In this document: positions 1 to 14,032 of the stretch, one piece after another
How positions within the stretch are numbered: position 1 is the stretch's first letter
How the letters are laid out: every line of letters begins with the position of its first letter
NCBI GenBank assembly: GCA_028554645.1
Contig: JAQOOI010000021.1
Span: 2,604,001-2,668,000, forward strand
DNA length: 64,000 nt
DNA from: Omphalotus guepiniiformis
Taxonomy: Eukaryota > Basidiomycota > Agaricomycetes > Agaricales > Omphalotaceae
Direction: 5' to 3'
Program-made: the position numbers and the translations under genes
Notes under the pieces: generated by a model
What the model saw: only the letters and a program-made list of their open reading frames with translations
Database searches by the model: none
Told to the model about the DNA's origin: nothing

Positions 1-415
1 AACGACATCGCATCGGCAAGAATGAGCGCATATACAGGCGGTTCTGATACGAGAACCACCTCACCTTTACCTAGTTCCACATTGATTGGATCCAGGCAAT
101 TTCAATGGTTACCAGTTTTCCCTGGCAGTATCTCTGTGCCATGAAGCCCAATCCGAGCGTAGGACTTGATCGCATACCTTCACTCGGAGACCAAGCTCAA
201 CTGCCCTATGTGTCTGGTTTCGTTCAAGAATGCCTTCGAAACTGCCTAGGTATGCACCTCATCTGGACACACGCTGCGAGCATTCTCTGGGCATTCAAGG
301 TGAAGCCTAAAGATAAGGTCGATGATACTGCGGCAGTCTGGAAGAATGCCGAGTTCTCCGACGGAACCTCTACTTCTCTCTTCCTTTACTCCTACATAGA
401 TTCAGCGTCGCAATT
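1..415 (+). pseudogene. Cytochrome P450 remnant (truncated, internally deleted)
   Basis: Three P450 landmarks appear in order but in different frames. An I-helix-like segment with GGSDT lies at about 31-50. A segment reading DRIPSLGDQAQLPYV followed by ECLR (the K-helix E-x-x-R) lies at about 160-240. A heme-loop-like N-C-L-G-M-H-L follows directly, then WTHAASILWAF and a C-terminal FSDG-type end near 350-390. In an intact P450 roughly 90 residues separate ExxR from the cysteine ligand; here they abut, so the centre is deleted. A frame change near 100 separates the I-helix part from the rest. The N-terminal part would lie left of the window. Seen: the motifs and frame change. Inferred: a dead gene. 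Confidence 0.55.
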
Positions 416-1783
416 TTTTGGGCGCGATTGGCAAGCGATGTTTGCTGTAAGCGACTGTAATAATCAATGCCATTTTATCGCTGATTACCCACCAAGGCTC
501 ATTGTTGCTGCATTTGCCTTGCAGGAATATGATCTTTGGCGCAGCGGTACTGGAAGAACAAGACTTACTTTCACTTGGTGATGCCACTTCCAACAAGCAT
601 GTCTTCAAAGTCGTCCCGCTTTGCTTGTTTTTGGTCTGCTACCCGACGGATTTCAAGCATCGGAACACGATATACAAAGCAGAAACGCCCTGGATAGCGT
701 GACGCTTCTGATAGACTGAAGCAGCCCTCGCGGTTTCGTTTGGTCTCTCTCGAGAACAGTTTGCCTGCTGTTGCATGACGAACCAGTACGTACATTCATC
801 CTCCTTTCCCGGTATTCTGTTACAGTTCGTCACTCAGGAGTCGGGCTCTCAACAAATCCGGTTCTTTCCTTTCTGAAACTCGGTTTCTGCATCAAATACA
901 GTCTAGCGTTTTCTAGGCAGCTTTAGTCAAGACTGAAAGACCCGATTCACAAAGTACTCGCAGTAACACTTCAACCAACAAAAGCCGGAAAATCGCCATA
1001 GTCTCGATTTAGCAGCTGTACGTCGAGGATCCTCCTGCCCAGCCCTTCTTGGGCTGATACTAATAGAATTCTTCATAGCATTTTTATTAATTACCGTCTC
1101 AGGACTGGTTCGTTGTTGTGCTTGATGCCGCGGATATTTGAAGATGGATAAAAGGCTCAGTCTTGGACCGTACTCAAACGATCGCGACGAGGCGGAGGAA
1201 GCGAATGAGGTTCTTGGCTCTTCGATTCCTCTTGCGAAGAATCTAAGGTTCATACGCACTCCTAGCAAGTTCGTTCGCCTTGATCTATTCTTTCTGTAAA
1301 TGCTGATAGGGGTCAATAGTTCATTAAGTTAGGGGGTACCATTGTAACTCTGCTCTCAACTTGATATTTCAAGTCTTCCTTTTACATTGGTCTCATTATG
1401 ATTCTAACTAAAGACGGCGAGTAATTGCCAGTGACGATGCAGTTGTCCTATCATTAATGCATTCTTTCTGTATAGATGCTTGCTACTCAGACTCACCATG
1501 GCAAGAGTTGCTTGCTGGGAAGTTTTGATGTAAAAGTGTTTGATCACCTTACATCCGATAAATGAGTAACACTTCTTCACTAGAAACATGATTCTGGCAT
1601 TCCCATGACCAAATTATAGATATTGTTTGACTTGAAGGAATCTTGGCTTTGTCGTTCACCTCCGATTACCGGAAATTTTACGCCCCGAAAAAGGCACTGT
1701 CGCTTTCTTCAAGACTTAAATATGGACCGCTCGCTAGAGCTCTTGCATTACCAGCATCCCCTTTACGCTCTACGATCTATAAC
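416..1783. other. Intergenic, no gene recognised
   Basis: Only short reading frames without recognisable motifs or consistent splice sites are present. The right end is presumably the promoter and 5' UTR of the isopropylmalate synthase gene. Confidence 0.5.
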
Positions 1784-3732
<1,949 letters not shown>

Positions 3733-3901
3733 AGAATGGGGATTGGTTTCACTGAGCAAACATATACTGGCAATTTGTTGTATCTGAATACATATAATGG
3801 TTAAGCATAAGTACACATATTGTTGTCGTTCGTGAGATCATACATGGAAAAAATATCTACAACTCATCAAAGTTCCTGAAGAGAAAACCAGCATCAACAG
3901 T

Positions 3902-5281
3902 TCAATATCTACTGCGATGCGCAGCATCATCCTTCCGGCTGTGTCCGCTTTGCTCGTTAGTATACAAAACAACAGCATCGGCAATGTCCTTCACGCTGCG
4001 TCCGCTTTGCTGAGCGACTTCATACACAATACAGAGCATCGTGTCCTGGAGCTGTGCCAGGGTGGTAGGCGTCCATATGGCGCTCATATCAGGCCTCACC
4101 TTCGATGCCTGTTTCGCGAAAGCCCTGATCATCCGATGGGCATACGGGCCATGGTCCTCCCTATCATGATACAAGGTAGAAGAAGCGAGGAGGATCCTGA
4201 TAGCCTCCACATGCTCGATGGACGAAAGTTGAAAGATGAGGTCGCGGAGGCAAACAAGGACGCAGAAGTCAGAGAGCATTCCTTCCTGGTATAATAGTCC
4301 GATAAAGCTAACAAGTCGGAAAGCACATTGCAAGTATCCTGGCATGCAAGGTTCAGTTGGATTGAAGCGTATCGCAGTGTCATTCTGCAAATCCCAAGTT
4401 CATGAGCGAATCATCCCGTCCACCCAGCGTAAAATGCTTACCTCACGGTGCCAGCACCTCTGAAAAATCCCAAGCACATTCACCTTCAACCCCGTCGCAA
4501 ATGAGTTCCAATTCTCAATCTGTCCCTCTAATTGAAACCGATTTCCGATTTCCCTTGCGAATACCGCGAGCGTGTGCGGATTAACACACGAAAAGGGATC
4601 AGACGCTGGCCAGATAAAATGCCGCGCGAGGTCCAGAAGTTCCTTGATATCCCATTCTCGCGAACGCACCAACGTACTAGCATGCGCCTGGAGCGCATCA
4701 AGCGCTTCCGGCTGCTCCCGTACAGCGATATCGAAAATCTCTACCACCCGAGCCGGCGGGAGGTTGTCCCATGGTATGCTGGCTAGTGGTGACACGGAAT
4801 AAGAATGCGGAGGAGTATAATTGGGTGGCGTAGGATAATTGGGTGGAGTGGTATAAATGGGTGGAGTGGTGTAAATGGGCGGATTGGTATAAACGGGCGG
4901 AGTGGTATAAATGGGCGGAGTGGTATAAATGGGTGGAGTGGTGTAAATAGGTGCGCCGGGACCGCAGGTACCGAGCGAAGCTTTAGGCACAAACACCGAG
5001 GCTTTAGGATCGAGACGCTTCTTCGGTTCAGAGACATGGGGGCACTTTTTGGTATGACCATCCCCGATGGCCAGCATGGCCTTAATGTTCGTGGCAGCAT
5101 GGGGAGGGATGCCATTGTCGTACATTAGCCAATCCGAGTCGAAGATACTGTATTGGTCATCCCTGAAGAGCTTGGTTTCGGGGCACGAGTTTTTTGAGAC
5201 TGGCCTTAAAGAAGCACCGGGTGTGTATAGGTTAATGAAGAACGCCTTCAAGGCATCTCCTTCGGCAGCAGTGTTGAACAT
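3902..5281 (-). CDS. Hypothetical protein with IYTTPP tandem repeats
   Basis: Two exons, 5281-4442 and 4384-3902, joined by a 57-nt intron (GTAAGC donor, TTTGCAG acceptor) that removes an in-frame TGA; product 440 aa. The N-terminal third (to about residue 110) is globular-looking and ends in a lysine-rich patch. About eight six-residue units of the type I-Y-T-T-P-P follow (roughly residues 112-160). The C-terminal half is a helical region rich in Leu, Ala and Glu, for example VVEIFDIAVREQPEALDALQ. No catalytic motif, signal peptide or membrane segment is recognised. The start is the first ATG after the repeat-free N-terminus. Function unknown; it may be a lineage-restricted fungal protein. 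Confidence 0.65.
4813..4955 (-). repeat. 18-nt coding tandem repeat
   Basis: About eight copies of an 18-nt unit (forward strand variants of ggtataaatgggcggagt) encode I/V/N-Y-T/P-T/N-P-P hexapeptides in the gene at 3902-5281. Units vary by one to three bases and keep the frame, as expected for a coding minisatellite that can change copy number. Confidence 0.85.
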
Positions 5282-5890
5282 AGCGAATATTGATGATTGA
5301 TGAAGATATTTCGGTGAGATGGATGAGATGAGGAAAAATTAAGATGAGCCATTATGGGGGTTGGGCCTAGGTTATTATATGTTGCGCTCTATAGCGCTTT
5401 GACCAAAATCCGTGGCCGCTGCCACATTTATATGTCAAAGCGAACGCAGCCCAGCGTAGTCAAAGCGCAAGAACTATGGGAGATGAAAGGGACAAGCGTA
5501 AGTTGATTGTTCAGAAAGACAGACTTTCCACTCACGCTGTACCGACAGCCATGATTACAAAATATCTGGGCCACTGAAGATATGAGACATCCAAAGTCAA
5601 AGCTGGTATTGTTAGAGAACAAAGTTGGAACAAAGAGAAACGTGACCGAATATCACCCATTACGTAAACACATTTCACAAAGTCGAATTGCGTTGGGTCA
5701 GTTCTTTCCCTCCACCATCATGATCAGGATTCAGTATTCAAATCAAAGCGGAGAATCGAAGAAATCGTTTGGATGTCGTTTCGGACAGCCACAGTGGTGT
5801 CAGACTTGTCTATCCTGTCTCACTGCTCACACTATATAGAAACAGGCAGCTCAAAGGCTGGTGCGCTTGTTCTACTAGGTTTCACTCGCC
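5282..5890. other. Intergenic, divergent promoters
   Basis: Lies between the starts of a minus-strand and a plus-strand gene. Only short unsupported frames are seen. Confidence 0.5.
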
Positions 5891-7630
5891 ATGAGCTATG
5901 ATCCTTCTGCACACGCGCTATGGGCCAAAGCATGGGGCAAAGATTGGCCCAAGTCATCTGGGAAGGTTTCTAGGTCGGCTCTGTTTCTCGACGAGAACAT
6001 GTTAACTGCATACGCACACAATCAGAGTGTGGTTGGCGCTGCCGATGTTGACGAGAAGGAGGAAACCGAGTGGGAATACGACTGTTTTTGTGGCATGAAG
6101 TTTGTTGTACGGGCGTGCAATGGGAACAGAGATGCGATCCCGGATGTCCTCATCATTCGTGACGAATACGTTTGGTTACGGGAGGCTATGGAGTTTGGCC
6201 ATTTGGCGGAGGTGACGAAAATGGCGGTGACAGGCCAGCCTGGCAGTGGTGAATCAAATCCGTTCTACGTCGTCTATTCGACATGTGACTAAGATTTTTC
6301 TAGGCATGACTGTCTTTCTCTTTTACCTTCTCATACATCGTCTCCAGAGGGCACTTCCTACAGCGATCCAACTGAGAAAGGATCATTTCTACTACTTCGA
6401 TAGAAATGGCGTAAGAATAATCAGCACAAGCGCTATAGTCGATGTCGATGAGGGTCCCGTTGTTTGGGCTCTTGTGGACTCCAACTACGACGTTCATTCA
6501 CCATCTGCAGCCCTCATCAACTCGGGAGCACGCGTTATTCAAGCCTTGCCTCCACAGAGAGACCGATGTAAAGAGTGGCTCAAGCAAAGCCACGGTACGC
6601 TCGTCATTTCGGAGCTGCCGCGCCTCCTCGAGATTGGGGCCATTGTGTGAGTACATTGTGTAGCTCGTAATTCGCAGCAATTTCTCACAGCGTTTAAATC
6701 CTTAGGCATGAACAAGGTCTCAATATAGCCCGGGTGGGTGAATTGGTCGTCAAATGGGGGCCGTGTACTGGAACAATCGTCGATATCTTGAGGTCTGTCG
6801 TCGAGGAGGAATATTTAACCAGAAAAGCGGCGTATGCAGCATTCACCTTCTGTGGCAATCCCCTATCTTTCGGTTTTGCACCAATGCTGCCCGTCAACAC
6901 TGAAGGCTCTACCCTGTTCTATATTCGCCCTATTCGTCGACTGGTGCCAGGTCAGGGACATGTTCGGAAAACAAATCTCCCCAATTATTTCATACCTACT
7001 GCTTACCTCGCCAACATCTTCAACGAAGCGAATGCCATGCTCACAAACAACCAAGCTTTGAACTTGCTAGATGATCTCAGTTCAAACCTATACACAAAGA
7101 CAACTTCCTGCTGGACATATGAGCGAACAGTACACGCCACCTTATGTAATCCCTCCGCCAACGCTCTCGAAATCTTTTGCATCAATGATACTCGGACGAT
7201 CCAACCCACATCGGAGCTTCTCCCTGCCACCTTTATCGGCCTTGAGCAACACATTCAAAAAGATTCCTTCTATTGGGTTCCTTTCCATTCAAATTTCCCT
7301 GGCATTGACGGTGTTTTTGCTGATAGAGACAATTTCTATGCTGTACAGGCAACGAAAGCAAACGAGTACACGGATCCTATGGCTGGGGTTCAGAAATTAT
7401 GGTCATCTCTTCCACCAAATGCCCGAACAGAACGTTCATGGAATGTCGTTGTATTCTCTAATGATCGTGCAGTGGCAGAGCAACATAGGATCATGTTCTC
7501 GCGAGAGCGCGTAACTCTCGGAACAGCAAGTACTCCTGTAGAGGTTTGGGCTTGTGTTTTTCCGCCTTCGGTTCAAGCTCCTGGTCGTCGCGCTATAAAA
7601 AGGGTTAAGCTCGAGTCGCGTCGCGTTTGA
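5891..7630 (+). CDS. Crinkler/RHS-like NTPase-nuclease family protein
   Basis: Exons 5891-6248, 6304-6646 and 6706-7630 (introns 55 and 59 nt) give 541 aa. The N-terminus (SYDPSAHALWAKAWGKDWP) is typical of large agaric families of this type. A P-loop-like GQPGSGMT spans the first splice junction at about residues 115-122, followed by FLFYLLIHRLQRALPTAIQL and a Walker-B-like ALVDSN near 176. The C-terminal third has WVPFHSNFPGIDGVF, YAVQAT and VWACV, the pattern of the restriction-endonuclease-like domain in Crinkler-RHS effectors, and ends in a basic KRVKLESRR stretch that may be a nuclear signal. These families are linked to transposons and genome conflict in the literature; that is family knowledge. 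Odd: the Walker A lysine is methionine, so ATP hydrolysis may be lost. Frame is otherwise intact. Confidence 0.7.
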
Positions 7631-7852
7631 CCTAGGGCTGCCTGGCATTCTTTCAAACTTGTGGCTGCAGAACGTAAAGTGACTTTGTGTATTAAAGCAA
7701 AGTTTGATACAATGTAGGCTTTGTCGATGGACCTGTCCTGCAAAGAAGTAAATCCAAATACTATGTGTACAAGACACGCAGACCTCTCGAATTAAATAAC
7801 TATTAACATACAAGCCTCCTAGTATATATATGTGGTGTAAATGTCGCAAAAA

Positions 7853-9507
7853 TCAGTAGAAGCGGATACTAATGGGTTCCTTTCCATCTACTAAACGCAT
7901 ATGAACAATGTTGCTTGTGAATGATGACCACTGTAAAACAAAAATCTTAGTCTTAGCGTATACGAGAGAAAGTAGTAAGGCTTACTCCGTTCCCAATAAA
8001 TACAGCAGCCTTCCTCGCGATGTCCATATCGATAGCCATATTGACATCCGTCTGTTCCTGGTCGAGGGTCAAATCCCGACTCGTACGAATAGTATGCCAC
8101 CCGTCCTTTCGCAGCGTGTCCTTCAACTGATCCAACCACTCACTATCTTCGTTAGTCAACAGATAAAGTACATCCAACGTCCTTTGCATCGCCTCTCCTT
8201 TCTCCTTCCCAGCTCGTATATAATCTGCCTTCGAATCCTTCACTTTCTGCACTATCGCTTCAAAAGTCGGCAAACAATGCTCCATATATTTTTCCGTGTT
8301 TTCAGGTGTATTTTGACCCCAGGAGCCACCTGGAGGAGGGATAAAGCGATCGGGGAGGACGTCAAGTAGATTCCAGCTGTAGTATGTCGAGTTCCAGGTG
8401 GCAAGACTTATACAGGCTTCTTTGAAATCACCACGACGAACATGCATAGCAAGCATACGGTCGTAAGGGTTGTTAGAGGTAGGTTGAGATGGACGTGGAC
8501 CGTGTGGAAGGAAGAGGTATTCATTCCTGTCGACGGCGCTCGTGACGATAGGAGAGGATCCGAGAAGGCGAGAAATGGGTGAACGAGAGAATGGTTCCCA
8601 GAGCGACAAAACACGGTAGCTGCCCCATAACCAAAGATCGAATGTTTGTGGATAATGGTCGTCTTCTGTATCACCAGGTATGATTTCAATACATCGCTCG
8701 GTAGCCTCTAGGAGTAATGTTTTCCATGTATCGAAAATTTCGTTACCCATGAGCCATTCAATAGGAGGTTTGATATCACTGGTGTTAATCAAACGACGTT
8801 CTTCCTGCGGACAGACGACGTCGAACCATGCATCACTAATGGATCGCGGGGCTAAATCGCCGGGTTCCCATAGACCACCAACGACAGGACCAGAGATGAT
8901 AGCGCTGAGAGGGGTACGGGGAGGTGAATCGAGGAATTCTTCCTCAGGCCAGGAGTAATAATCAGGTTTCCACACGTAATCTTGGAATACATAAGCCCGT
9001 TTAGACTCATAAGCAAGAAATGCGTTCATAAGACTAGTTAAAAAAAAAAAGATGTTGCATTGAGCCAAGGGCGTTGAGGAGACCAAGGACCACTCACAGT
9101 TCATTAAGAGCATTATTCCACCCAAGCCTCTGTACTTGATTCGTGAACTTGACATAGCGCCCAGTTTTCCCCTCCGGAAACGGCAGGTCCAAATTATGCT
9201 GCGGTAACTCTTCCTCCCACTGTCTCAACTTCGCGTAACTCGGTGGGCCGAACCCAAGCTTGGCAGAACCTTTCGCATCAGCATTAGGTTTATTCCCTCC
9301 CATCGACAGATCAGCCAAGTTCTGTCCCATTCCTCTGGTAGTAGGATGTGCAATGAGTAATAGAGAAGTGAATCCCAACACAGAAACAGCAATGAATATC
9401 AGTCGTCTTCGACCTGTTCCTATGAATTGAGATAGAAGAACAGGAAAGGATTGTCGTGAATGGGGAGCGACATTGGTAGGAAGTCGTTCGTACGACCATC
9501 CAGCCAT
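7853..9507 (-). CDS. O-fucosyltransferase-like type II membrane protein (copy A)
   Basis: Exons 9507-9098, about 9033-7986 and 7930-7853 give 511 aa; the 5' end of exon 2 lies by an A-run near 9041 and may be a base off. The ATG at 9507 was chosen because it starts MAGWSYERLP and puts a single membrane anchor (IFIAVSVLGFTSLLLIA) after a basic RRR, the layout of a Golgi type II enzyme. Conserved parts: KFTNQVQRLGWNNALNE, AYVFQDYVWKP, LAMHVRRGDF (the nucleotide-sugar loop of GT-B O-fucosyltransferase-like enzymes), and C-terminal AVFIGNGWSSFTSNIVH, which is only restored by splicing intron 2. A paralogue lies at 49042-50833. Acceptor substrate unknown. All exons are open. Confidence 0.75.
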
Positions 9508-10432
9508 TTTGGTATCAAAGAGAGGTGAGTGAGCGGGGTGAATGGCTGAACCCCAACCCAAGCAACATTTTTTTTTGTATAGCTTAGGGACACGCGACAC
9601 CGCTTCTGCAACGAGCGTCTAAAGAATGCGTTTTTTTTTCAAATCTCATCAATTCAAAGCGGTGCCGGGTTGATAGGGTGTGAATATTTTGCGTTTATGA
9701 ACATCAAAGTTTATTTCAGTATGTAGTAAACGGTCAGAACTCAAGCTAGGGGAAAAGAAATCTAATCCAAAGGTGAGTTGTTCCATGAATTTATGGTCTA
9801 CTTGACGAGCTTTCGGCTTAGAAGCCGAATACACTCAAGATCAGGAGTTGATGGACCTCCTGGAGTAAGTATTCAAATATTGAAATGTGGTGGTAAGTAT
9901 GACATCTTCTCTTCCTTACACCCGGCTTGAGGATTCCATCTTTTCGCACTGTCTCCTACTGTCGCCGGACAATTAGGACAATTAGGACATTCACCCATAT
10001 TTTAAGATCCACTGTCGGAGGTCACGGTGCAACTGCATCAGATGCACATCAGCCGTTACCAGATACCAGAAGAACTATCATAGATGCATATCAATTGGCC
10101 AAGAGACTATGGCCCTAACCCAATCCGAATTATACTCCTTGTATCGTTGTCCCTGCATGTGTAAAAGGGGGGAAGCGCTGGTCAACCGTTGAAGGGAAGG
10201 ATGTTTAATACCGGCATGGGTGCAAATGCTGAACAAGGGAAACATGCATTCTATGATACGTTTGATAAGCATCTAAATTCTTTGGAAGGTAACGCGCGAC
10301 GCAGAATGCTTGAACCTGCTTGAACGCCTATGTAGGGGGATGATCTGGGGATTATGCAGATTTTGTAAGAAGATGTGAGACCGATAATTGTGCAGACAAA
10401 CACCAAGTCATTCCTGTCGATTGGAGGGTTGC
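9508..10432. other. Intergenic, no gene recognised
   Basis: Promoter side of the fucosyltransferase-like gene and a stretch without credible coding sequence. Confidence 0.45.
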
Positions 10433-11205
10433 CCATGCAATGCGAAAATTCCTCGCGCCAGCGTAGAGCTCTTGTATAATCGTGATCGCGAAAAGAGGTA
10501 GTTTGAAGGAGAGGAGCCACCTGTCTTCTGATTTGAGGGTCGTAAAAGGTCGACGCGGACGCTATGCGAGCGACGGGAGATGCTGAAGAAAGGGATATAG
10601 TGAGGGGTAGGAGTAATACCAATCAATATGTAGAAGGCTGGTAAGAGGCGCTGGCGCTAAGCGCCTCAATTCGATGTCCGATTCCACTCCCGATTTGCTG
10701 GCCGGGGCCAGGGGCTTAAGTTACTACACGCACCTCCACTCCATCAATTCTCGAGCACAACCTCAGTACGGAAACTACAAGAAAAGCGGTCAAAGGCTAG
10801 CAGGTCAATTTGAGCGCTTCCTGGAGAGCCCAAGATGTCCATCCCAACGCTGCTCTATTGAAAAAAACACGCTTTTCTCAAATGAAGACGGGATTGAGTA
10901 CAGGCTCCGCGCAGTCATCAAGTTTTCACACTGTGCAATCAGTACTGTTTTCAGATTCAAGATGAACAGAACAGAAATTGCGATTGCCAAGTTGCAAGTT
11001 GTGCAACCTGTAACAACCCAGGAGTTCGTTCACCCGGACCTCAGGAGCCTTCTTGTTCATTTGTCGAACTATCTTTCCCGCAGAATGATACAGTATTAAT
11101 CCATCCAATTCTATCAAAGCAACCAGAAACATGAGATGAAGTAAAGAATCGAAACAAAATGATAGTTTTCTCAGTTTCCATCCAAATCTACATCACAAGT
11201 CGTCC

Positions 11206-12553
11206 TCACGCGCTGGGGCCAGTCGAGTTGAGATAGTTGGTGTTCGTGATATCATAAGAAGCAGAAGAGTTCACTCCGACCGCTACAACGAACAAAACAC
11301 TCAGACATCGGTAATAAACCACTTTGGAAGGAACTCACTGATATAACCGAGGATACCCTCAGAGATGTCGTCACCGAGAAGCTCGAGGTCGAGGTAGGCA
11401 TCATTTCCATCAGAATTTTCTTGCGCAAGAATGTAATCCCCAGTATTAAGAGTACGATTATTGGTATTCGTGGTGTAAGGTGAAACGCTATAGACCCGGT
11501 CATTCCAGCTCTCGTTGAAGAAGAATTGCCCGATGTGTATGAGAATTCCAGAGTGTGAGATGAGGGTGCTTAAGAAGAAGATTATATCTGAGTCACGCGA
11601 TTCTCAACGTAGAACATAGAGTCTTACCCATTTGCAGCTTCAGTAGTGTTAAGGTGGATCATGGTGTGTATGTGAGCGGTACGGCCTTCGTAAAAGCCAG
11701 GGTAGATGGTGACGAGTTCGACGATACCGTTGTCGTCAGTGGCAAGTCCACCACGCAAAAAGGTTTCATTCCTGACGAGCGGGATGTCAAATGCGCCGCC
11801 AGGTACATCAGTCGGAGAGGAGCCACCACTCGTGCTAGAAGGAGGAGGAGGTAAGCCAGATAAGGTGGCACTGTAGCTTCCGTAGACTCCGGTGGCATTA
11901 GCTATGAAAGATCGATTAATATTGAGTCTTGCAAGGTGAACGCGGTGTACTTGCCACTCCAGATTTCAACGAAGGCGTTCGGAAGCGGCTCGCATGTCGT
12001 GATATCGAGGACACCGATATCCAAGATCAATGAGATTCCCCTGAAACCGAAAGACGTTGACGATACGAGACAAACTCAGGCAGATACTTACGGTTGGGTC
12101 TCAGTCAAGTTTCCACGAACAAGCTCGTTGTTGATGTAGTACGGGCCCTCAGTAACTTCCGGAGCAGTGATGCAAGTGAAGCTATCGAAGCGCGATGGTC
12201 CATTGCCCGTGCTTGACTCAAAGGGAGGCTACGTACTTTTGCAGCTCAGTGAAATGAGGGCTAGAGGCACTAGTGGTGGAGCTCGCCACCTGTCTCTTGG
12301 CAAGAGCCCTCCTGGCTTTTCGTTTGGCATTGAAGGCGGCGACGCTACCAGCGCAGGACCTGGCGGCCAAGTGACGGTGCTGAGCAGCGAGCTCCCGACG
12401 GACGATCTCCGCCTCGCTGAATATTTCGTCAACATCACCGGGGTGAGCTAAAGACACTGGTCAGTGAACAGACCATTGTTACGAACGACATCAACACTTA
12501 CCTGCAACCATGGCAGCAAGGGTGACAAAGGGCAGCAATGTAGAGAAAAGCAT
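11206..12553 (-). CDS. Secreted intradiol ring-cleavage dioxygenase (copy 1)
   Basis: Exons 12553-12502, 12447-12237, 12181-12092, 12040-11955, 11901-11628, 11568-11339 and 11282-11206 close in frame to 339 aa. A hydrophobic start (MLFSTLLPFVTLAAMVAG) is a signal peptide. An Arg/Ala-rich propeptide-like stretch (HRHLAARSCAG) follows, then the core: EGPYYINNELVRGNL, LDIGVLDITTC, ATGVYGSYSA, YPGFY, HIH. The two Tyr (GVYGxY, PGFY) and two His (HIH) match the Fe(III) ligand set of catechol-type intradiol dioxygenases (family knowledge). Likely role: oxygen-dependent opening of catechol-like aromatics outside the cell. Intron 4 (11902-11954) starts with GCAAGT; copy 2 has GTAAGT at the same place. 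Intron 5 has an AAG acceptor where copy 2 has CAG. Confidence 0.85.
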
Positions 12554-12650
12554 GGCTAGAGGCGATTGTTGAGAGCTGGGATGGTTTTGAGTGTACTAAA
12601 CTGATTAAGTGGGAGTACTCGACGCTTTTCTGTTCTTTTTGCCTGCCCTC

Positions 12651-12658
12651 TTTTTATA
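12651..12658 (-). promoter_or_regulatory. TATA box, dioxygenase copy 1
   Basis: TATAAAAA on the minus strand about 100 bp before the start codon, in a stretch conserved with the second copy. Confidence 0.6.
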
Positions 12659-12669
12659 CGCAGGCGTAC

Positions 12670-12985
12670 AAAGGCTTGCACTCAAGAAAACGAGTCCCAT
12701 CGGAGAAGATGAGTCGAGGAATATTTAGATACATATTCAGCTACTCACTCTACGTCTTCACTGAGGTTGCCCCTGACGTACTCATTGTTGACGTAGTACG
12801 GACCTTCAAGGACTTCCGGAGAAGCGAGGTAAGTAGAGTTATCGTTTGCGCTGCGCACCGAGGGAGAAGTGAGGTAAGTCAGCTTTGCCTCATATTCGGA
12901 AAGGATAACAAGCAAGTAAGATTGAAGTATAGACGTACTGTTCAAACGTAGAAGAAGCATATGCTCCCATGAGACTTTCATTACA
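12670..12985 (-). pseudogene. Dioxygenase fragment
   Basis: The minus strand matches the exon 2-3 region of the dioxygenase at 46198-47606, including exon-3 words such as LASPEVLEGPYYVNNEYVR and GNLSEDVE and the end of exon 2. No first exon and no later exons are present, so this is a truncated leftover of a fourth copy lying head-on to copy 1. Confidence 0.65.
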
Positions 12986-14032
12986 TGTTCAGGTCATAGA
13001 GATCTCAGGTAGATGTAAGCCCATTACAACTCTGAGTCACGCCGCGCTCCGACCACAAAATAGATCCTGCATGCTGAAGAAGAACAGATACATCATTTGA
13101 GGTGAGGGCCTTCGCCTTTCAAAGCTGAAGACAATACTTATTGAGGTCTCTGATAAAATAGTACATCTCAGAACGAATCATATGAATAGAACTCACAGGG
13201 ACGAGTTTAAGGTCATCGGGTCAGTGTCCACTGTCATGAGGCTTGAAGCTGTCGGCGAACGGCGATTAGCGCACCAGGATCTAACGTGAGTCCACCCGCA
13301 AACGGGACATCGTATTTTCGGACTTGTAGATGCATTTGTCGCCCAGTGTAATTTGCTCACCGTAGTTGGTGGGGCGTGATGAGAGTGTGGCACGATGGCG
13401 TGGCAAATGCTCGGCGAGCCTAATTTGACTCTCAGCCAAGGCGCCGCTCTAAGCACCGGCATCTTTTTTCAGGCTATCCGAAAGTTCTTTCTCTCTCCGC
13501 GTTGATACTTTCAGAGCTAATTCCTCTAATGCGCCAGTAAGGAGCGCGTGGTATATATGCTCTTGTCCTGCTCTATAAATAAAATTTCTGATTGATTTTT
13601 TGGTCTCATAGGGTCATTTTCGGACTGAATATACGGGCATTTTGTACCTTTGTGATTGCGATCGTGACATCAGCTACAGATGTCAGTGAGATGGAACGTT
13701 TTTGTGATGAGTTCTGGTCAGCACCGGTGCGGCGTGGATTTCCTGCGCCTTTTCACTCGATGTACTCGTTCACGGTCTACATGTGAGAGGAACGTTTGGT
13801 TCAATAAGTACTCTTCCAGGTGTGTAGACCGAGTTCCTATCGCTTATCCCTGCTTATCATGTGTACCTCAAACGCAAATAGTTAACTGGTGATACGCGTT
13901 AAAGCGCATGTGGGCTTGCTTCCAGAAGTCAAGACGGGCCGCAGATCGACCTACTGAGGCCACTAGCACCATACATTTACTCAATCTGAGTCTTGAAACC
14001 TTCCCATCTTACCACTACCAGCTCCCCCCGAG
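12986..14032. other. Intergenic, no gene recognised
   Basis: A minus-strand frame at 13193-13462 contains CPVCGW and a few more cysteines but no family match or supporting splice sites. The rest holds nothing I can name. Confidence 0.4.

Larger units (their letters stand above)
10433..12690 (-). repeat. Left arm of long inverted duplication
   Basis: This arm, holding a whole dioxygenase gene with 5' and 3' flanks, is repeated in opposite orientation at about 25305-25776 plus 40134-42068, where the retrotransposon interrupts it. Similarity runs from upstream of the TATA box through all exons and introns and about 750 bp past the stop, ending near an element with GCAATGCGAAAATTCC. The flanks also keep a hairpin of the form GAGGCGCT...AGCGCCTC (about 10645-10668 and 41843-41866). 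Confidence 0.85.

Noticed and set aside
4400..4402. In-frame TGA suggesting a nonsense mutation in the IYTTPP gene
   Set aside because: It lies inside a 57-nt intron with good GTAAGC and TTTGCAG sites; splicing removes it in frame.
9034..9052. Possible frameshift at the A-run in fucosyltransferase-like gene A
   Set aside because: The run is inside the intron next to the acceptor; exon phases close correctly when the exon starts at 9033.
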